Source: Eonycteris spelaea (lineage: Eukaryota > Chordata > Mammalia > Chiroptera > Pteropodidae). Taken from it: a stretch of 64,000 bases of DNA. Both the position numbers and the translations under genes were made by a program. The notes under the pieces are model-generated. The model was given only the letters and a program-made list of their open reading frames with translations, had not been told where the DNA came from and did no database searches. Position 1 is the first letter of the stretch; the number at the start of each line of letters is the position of its first letter. Location of the stretch: NCBI GenBank assembly GCA_003508835.1, contig PUFA01000007.1, positions 14,159,001 to 14,223,000 of the forward strand, in the 5' to 3' direction. Of the stretch, positions 59,471 through 64,000 are shown in pieces.

Positions 59471-60289
59471 TTGATTGTCAATACTCCCTCACTACCCAAC
59501 TTCCTGCACCTCCATAGCTGCAAGAATAGGAAACTGTGAGCCTATGAGACCGCAAGATGCAAAATTACAATATCCCAAGATCTTCTGCTTTCCACGTCTT
59601 GCCCCAGGCATTGTTTGCTCAGCAAAATTTCATTTAAGAGAACACTTTATGGAGAATATTGCCTTTGCTTTTGGGTCTCCTTTAGATTTGAGTTCAACAG
59701 GCCGGCCCACAAGTTCTTCCAAGTCTGCTTGGCTCCTCTTCCTCCTCTGGCAGGCCTGCCCTCTTACCTGCCCTGTCCCCCACCTCAGTAGCTGGCTCCA
59801 GGTATGAAGCATCCTGGATCACTTGCTCACCCAGGAAAAACTCATTCCTCTGGAGTTTGACTTTGTTTAGATTTTGTATTCTCAGATACTTGATGGTTTT
59901 AAAGAAAATTGTGAATTTTCTTTGATTTATCAAGTGATTTCTTGCTGTTTGAGCAGGAAGGAGGTCTCTTTCATGTCCTTCTACACCCCAACCAGAAGCT
60001 CAACAATGATTGATGAGCTCTTCAAAAACATAAAATCTTCTGCAGAAGTTCAAATATGAATTCCCTGGAGTCTTAGAGTTTTAGCACATAAAATATAAAG
60101 TGCTACTTCCCATATAATACTTGTCCTGGGAAGATTATCTCCTCGTGTCCATATATATTTTCTTGCCCCTTAGGGAATACTGCTTTATTATTTTTCCTCT
60201 CTGGCCCTACATTGATTTTCTTTCCAAGAAACAAAAAGAAAGAGAGCATTCGCTTTATGGCTCTGGTTTAATGATAATAAGAACAGCAG

Positions 60290-60530
60290 CCACCATTTAT
60301 TGAGCACTTACTGTGTACCAGACTCCATATTAAGGGATTTATAGACAGTACTTTATTTAACTCTCACAAAAATCCTCTGGGGGAACACTATTATTATCCC
60401 TATTTTTTAAATGAGGAAGCTGAGATTTATGAAGATTGGGTAACTTTGCCCCAAGTCCCAGAAGGAGCAGAAGTTCAAATCCAGGTCCTACTGCTTCCAA
60501 GCCCTGCTGTTAACTACCACATAATTCCAT
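60290..60530 (-). repeat. MIR SINE
   Basis: Well preserved, reverse orientation: tttattgagcacttactgtg, tatttaactctcacaaaaat, tgaggaagctgagatttatg, ctgctgttaactaccacata. Confidence 0.9.
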
Positions 60531-60669
60531 CCCAATTTGGACCCTGTTCAGCATGGTTCCTTTCCTGGAAGTGTCAGGACACCAAAGGCCAGAGTAAGAT
60601 GAGCCAGTTTTCAGTGACTCTCCAGAAGGACAGCTCAATCAGTCAATAACACACAGCTTTGTAAGAATT

Positions 60670-60787
60670 CTCCCTCCCTTCTCCCTCCCTCCCCTCCCCC
60701 TCTCCCCTCTCCCACTCTTCTTTCTTTTCTCCTTCTCCACCTCCTCCACCTCCTCCTCTTCTCCTCCTCCTCTTCTTCCTCTTCCTC

Positions 60788-60853
<66 letters not shown>
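60670..60853 (+). repeat. polypyrimidine tract with (CT)n and (CA)n
   Basis: About 160 bp almost entirely C and T (CCCT, CCT, CTT and then about 21 CT units at 60791-60832), followed by about 11 CA units. Confidence 0.97.
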
Positions 60854-61559
60854 GCTCTCGAACATTCCTAGTTATGGCTCAAAGACAAGCCTGCACAAAT
60901 CATGCTCCTCTCTGATAGTCTGGCCACACAAACATTTTGGGGCATGGCTTATGGCCAGTTCCTCTGCTCCTCTGCCTCTATCCAATATGATTAAGAAGAT
61001 AAAATGTATTAAGGGCCTATTATAATCTATCCCCATAAATACCCTCTTATCTGGGTTGATTTCCTAACCTTCTTACATCCACTAGCTCCTTCAGAGCCTG
61101 AAAGGTTGGGATCACTGTCATGCTAGCTAGAAGTGCAGCATCCTGGGCAGTTCTTGGTCCCTCTCATTGCTTATCTCGTTTGGTGGCTCAGGAACTCGGT
61201 CTGAAGGCCAAGTTGAATAAACTCCACTGCAGAGGTCAGCAGAGTGTTCCTCTTAAATCAACTTCGCAGTTTAGGAAGCTTTGAGGGGAAGCCTTGATTT
61301 CGACTTTCGATATCGGCGCCTCTCACAGCCAGCACCCAGATCACAGTTCCCCAATGCCTTTCCCCTCAACGGGAACCAGGATTTGTGGGAAAATGACTGG
61401 TTCCAGTCTGACATAAACAATCAAGGTGAACCTGAAATATTCCTGGAGGACCAAAAATCAAGGAATTGTTTAAAGAATGATATAGTAGAGCCTGCTTAAA
61501 AGCTCACTGGCCAATTGTAGGACAATTTTAGCATCTAAATGAAAAATGACAACATTATG

Positions 61560-61730
61560 AAACAAAAAAAATTAAATTCATGAGTCTATTATACAGTAAA
61601 AGAGATAAAACAAGACGTGGGAAAACGGTGAGTGGTGAATCCAGGTAAAAGGTATATGAATATACTATTCTTTCACTTCTCTGTAGATTTAAATCTTTCA
61701 AAATAAAAAATTGGGGAAAGAAAGAATCAG
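61560..61730 (+). mobile_element. old L1-type 3' end
   Basis: aaaaggtatatgaatatact, attctttcacttctctgtag and tctttcaaaataaaaaattg resemble the 3' terminus of old L1 subfamilies. Confidence 0.55.
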
Positions 61731-62167
61731 CTCCTTTCCCTAGGCTGAATAGTCTGAGCTTACCAAACCACTCTTTTCTGGGCAAGAAAATGTGAATAAA
61801 GTCTTTTCCTGGGCTCAGTGACTTTAGGCCCTTCTCCTATTAACTTGGTTAATATAACTGTCAATAGTTACAAATGAATCAATCACATAATGGATTTTAA
61901 GGTAGTCATAAGTTAGGTTAACATGAACATAAACATTGCAAGGGCATCGAGCAAATAAAGCTACTATAATGTCTGCTCGAGCTCTGTATGAATGCTCTAT
62001 AACTCAGATATAAAACAGTTATGACTGGCATTTGACTGGCATTTGCCTGGCATTTCTCCTTCCTTCTAAGGTTCTATATGGCACTCAGGAAAAAATGCCA
62101 GGGATCTAACATGATATTCATCAGGAAGCCCATCTTTAGAATTAAATGATCTAAAAGGACCACTTGG

Positions 62168-62181
62168 GCGCCATCTACTGG
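62168..62181 (-). promoter_or_regulatory. CTCF core motif match
   Basis: The minus strand reads CCAGTAGATGGCGC, which fits every position of the core CTCF consensus CCASYAGRKGGCRS. It lies in a non-repetitive stretch of the upstream PAMR1 intron. Binding is not shown by sequence alone. Confidence 0.55.
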
Positions 62182-62639
62182 GTAAAGCTTGCACTGCCAC
62201 GGGGCTCCAAAACTGTGCCCCAGCCATCAACAGGCCATTCAAGTGCCTGGCTTCCCCTTAATAGAGGCAGGCAATCAACAAACAGTGAAATGAATTACTT
62301 CTTCCTTTGAATTTCCCTCACATTTACTTAAGGTCAATATGGGGTATAAGTAATAAGAGCCTAATAACATAACATTACATTGATTTCTTACCGTCAAGCC
62401 CTGTTTCCATTGATAGATGCTAAACTCACAAGACTCATTGTTCTCCCGGTGACCAGCCCTGCGCTCCATAAGAAATGCTCCATAAATGCTTGTGACTATG
62501 ACCAGACAACATACACTGTGTGGGATGAGACTTTCAGAACAAACCTCAGAACTGAATAACTGAACTAACACAGAATGAGATGGGAATTGGACCATCATTC
62601 TGTTTATTTCATAGCATTGATAACCGCACTCCACTTTAT

Positions 62640-62795
62640 TTATTTATTTTTTTGTCTCTCCTCTAAATTGAAGCTCCAAGATGGCAAGGATCACATATGT
62701 CTTGCTCATCATTGTATGCCCAGCCCCTAGTAGCATCCATTCAAGAAATATTTTTGAATGGATAGGTGGATTAATGAATGAGGGCCTGGACCCTC
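62640..62795 (+). repeat. L2 LINE 3' end
   Basis: aattgaagctccaagatggc, gtatgcccagcccctagtag, ending in a TGAA-type tail (gattaatgaatga). Confidence 0.8.
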
Positions 62796-63459
62796 TGTCC
62801 TGCGTGCCTAGTGGCAACACTCTGCTGCCCTGAGCCAGTTTTGCTGTCCTTGAGAATGCCCTGATTTGACACATGGATACCATCACTCATCCAATCAATC
62901 AGTCTACATATATAGCCAACTCTTACATTGAAGTTACACTCACAACTCAAATTGGTGCTATTTAGAAAGGCAAAAATACAAGATTTCTCTGACCAACTGC
63001 TGTCCTTCTATCTTGTTGCTGTTTGTTGTTACTATTTACCACTTACCTCCTGCATGAAAACATTCTTCCTCTTTTCTACCCTGTCCTCTACACGAGCCCA
63101 CCTACTCACACAGAGTGACTGGAGTATTACGTAGGGAACGTCTGTACCCCCTGTCCCTTACGATGGAGTATACTTCCCTAGTTGAATGATTTGGGGGCTT
63201 AGCCATGTGACTTCTTTTGGAATGTGAGTAAATGTGATATGAGCAGATGCCCTAAATATGCCTGCGTGTTTGGCTTCACCTCTTGTGCTTTTGCAACCCA
63301 CCCTGGGAAGAGCATGCTCCAAGTAGCTGCTGCCCTTTAGCCGGGCCCTGAGGTATGGCGTTTAACCCAGGCCAACTCACAGAGCCACATAAAGAAAATC
63401 ATCTGTCCTTTTGAGATTGTTTGTTACACAGCAAAAACTGACTAATATACATGAACATG

Positions 63460-63800
63460 TTATCACCAGTAGCACCCCTAAGCATCCACTCAGAAGTTCT
63501 ATTCTCTGACTGCAACACCCTTCCATCTGTGTGTTCCTCTGCTTTATTACCACTAAGGTTGCTTTCTACTTCATTGGATCTCCACTCCTTATCATCTCTG
63601 GACCAGGCTCTTTCTGGTTTCCTGCCCTACCCAACCTGGGCAACGTGTTAGCCAACTCTTGGGCTAACCAAATGACTGTTTTAATTCATCTCTGCCACCA
63701 CACTGCTGGAGAGTATCTCCCAACTGCCCTCATTACATCATCTGCATAAGGGTTCCAGCTTCAACTGCATCCTCAGTCTTGCTAGAACATGGTTTAACTG
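63460..63800 (+). repeat. L2-like LINE fragment
   Basis: Pyrimidine-rich: cactcagaagttctattctc, gcaacacccttccatctgtg. No terminus seen. Confidence 0.45.
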
Positions 63801-64000
63801 ATCACTAGCTGGTGCCCTTCCTTATTCCTCACGTGGCTGTCCAAACCTCTAGTATTCTCAAGCCCCAACTCACTTCTGCTCTGCCCTCAGTAGAGGTTTC
63901 CCTTCTAACTTTTAAGAGAAGATAGAACTTTTGCAGAGGAATTCACCAGTGGAGGTAAAATAGTACTGCAGTTAAGAACAAGGAGGCTGGAATCACACAG

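Larger units (their letters stand above)
53514..64000 (-). other. PAMR1: PAMR1 intron upstream of the CUB exons (continues past the window)
   Basis: No PAMR1 exon is recognisable here. Content: MIRs (53610-53825, 55690-55800, 55870-56160, 57740-57975, 58245-58450, 60290-60530), a hAT-like element (54521-54716), L2 ends (55010-55680, 58570-58680, 62640-62795, 63460-63800), LINE-derived sequence (58900-59470, 61560-61730), microsatellites at 57231 and 60670, and a CTCF-type motif (62168-62181). The stretches 56170-57230, 59480-60280, 60860-61550 and 61740-62160 show nothing recognisable. Confidence 0.85.

Noticed and set aside
53514..64000. Search for the PAMR1 N-terminal exons (signal peptide and Cys-rich region)
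   Set aside because: No minus-strand stretch encodes the expected Cys-rich sequence; these exons are judged to be outside the window.
1..64000. tRNA, snRNA or other structural RNA genes, CRISPR arrays and intact mobile-element genes
   Set aside because: None recognised by eye. tRNA-like sequence occurs only as decayed MIR heads, and LINE pieces have no intact open frame.

Overview
This is nuclear DNA from a placental mammal. The genes are split into short exons with GT/AG introns, there is one CpG island, and the rest is full of decayed MIR, L2, L1 and hAT-type repeats. I saw no primate Alu and no rodent B1/B2 SINE. The L1 3'-UTR fragments resemble, from memory, those of Laurasiatheria (the group containing carnivores, ungulates and bats), but I cannot name the species.

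Two protein-coding genes are recognised, both on the minus strand and head to tail. (1) SLC1A2 (glial glutamate transporter EAAT2/GLT-1): only its 5' end is here. Exon 1 carries just 17 coding bases (M-A-S-T-E-G) at 6334-6350, inside a CpG island of about 5.9-8.2 kb that holds the promoter and 5' UTR. Positions 1-6333 are the start of its first intron. (2) PAMR1 (peptidase-domain-containing protein associated with muscle regeneration 1): eight coding exons between 53513 and 21699 encode the CUB, EGF, two sushi/CCP and trypsin-like domains, followed by a 3' UTR of about 550 bases with a poly(A) signal at 21168-21173. The exons for the signal peptide and the N-terminal Cys-rich region lie beyond 64000. 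The PAMR1 poly(A) site is about 14.5 kb upstream of the SLC1A2 promoter.

Layout: 1-6333 SLC1A2 intron 1; 6334-8200 SLC1A2 exon 1 and CpG island; 8200-21150 intergenic repeats; 21150-53513 PAMR1 exons and introns; 53514-64000 a further PAMR1 intron.

The most notable observations are: an internal frameshift in the first PAMR1 protease exon, shown by exon length and phase alone; the replaced catalytic serine of the PAMR1 protease-like domain; a roughly 117-bp near-perfect inverted repeat at 17349-17465; a full consensus match to the CTCF core at 62168-62181; and a MER20 element with target-site duplication nested in an older LINE. I did not find an undescribed multi-gene system. This is an ordinary, well-conserved vertebrate locus with some local oddities.
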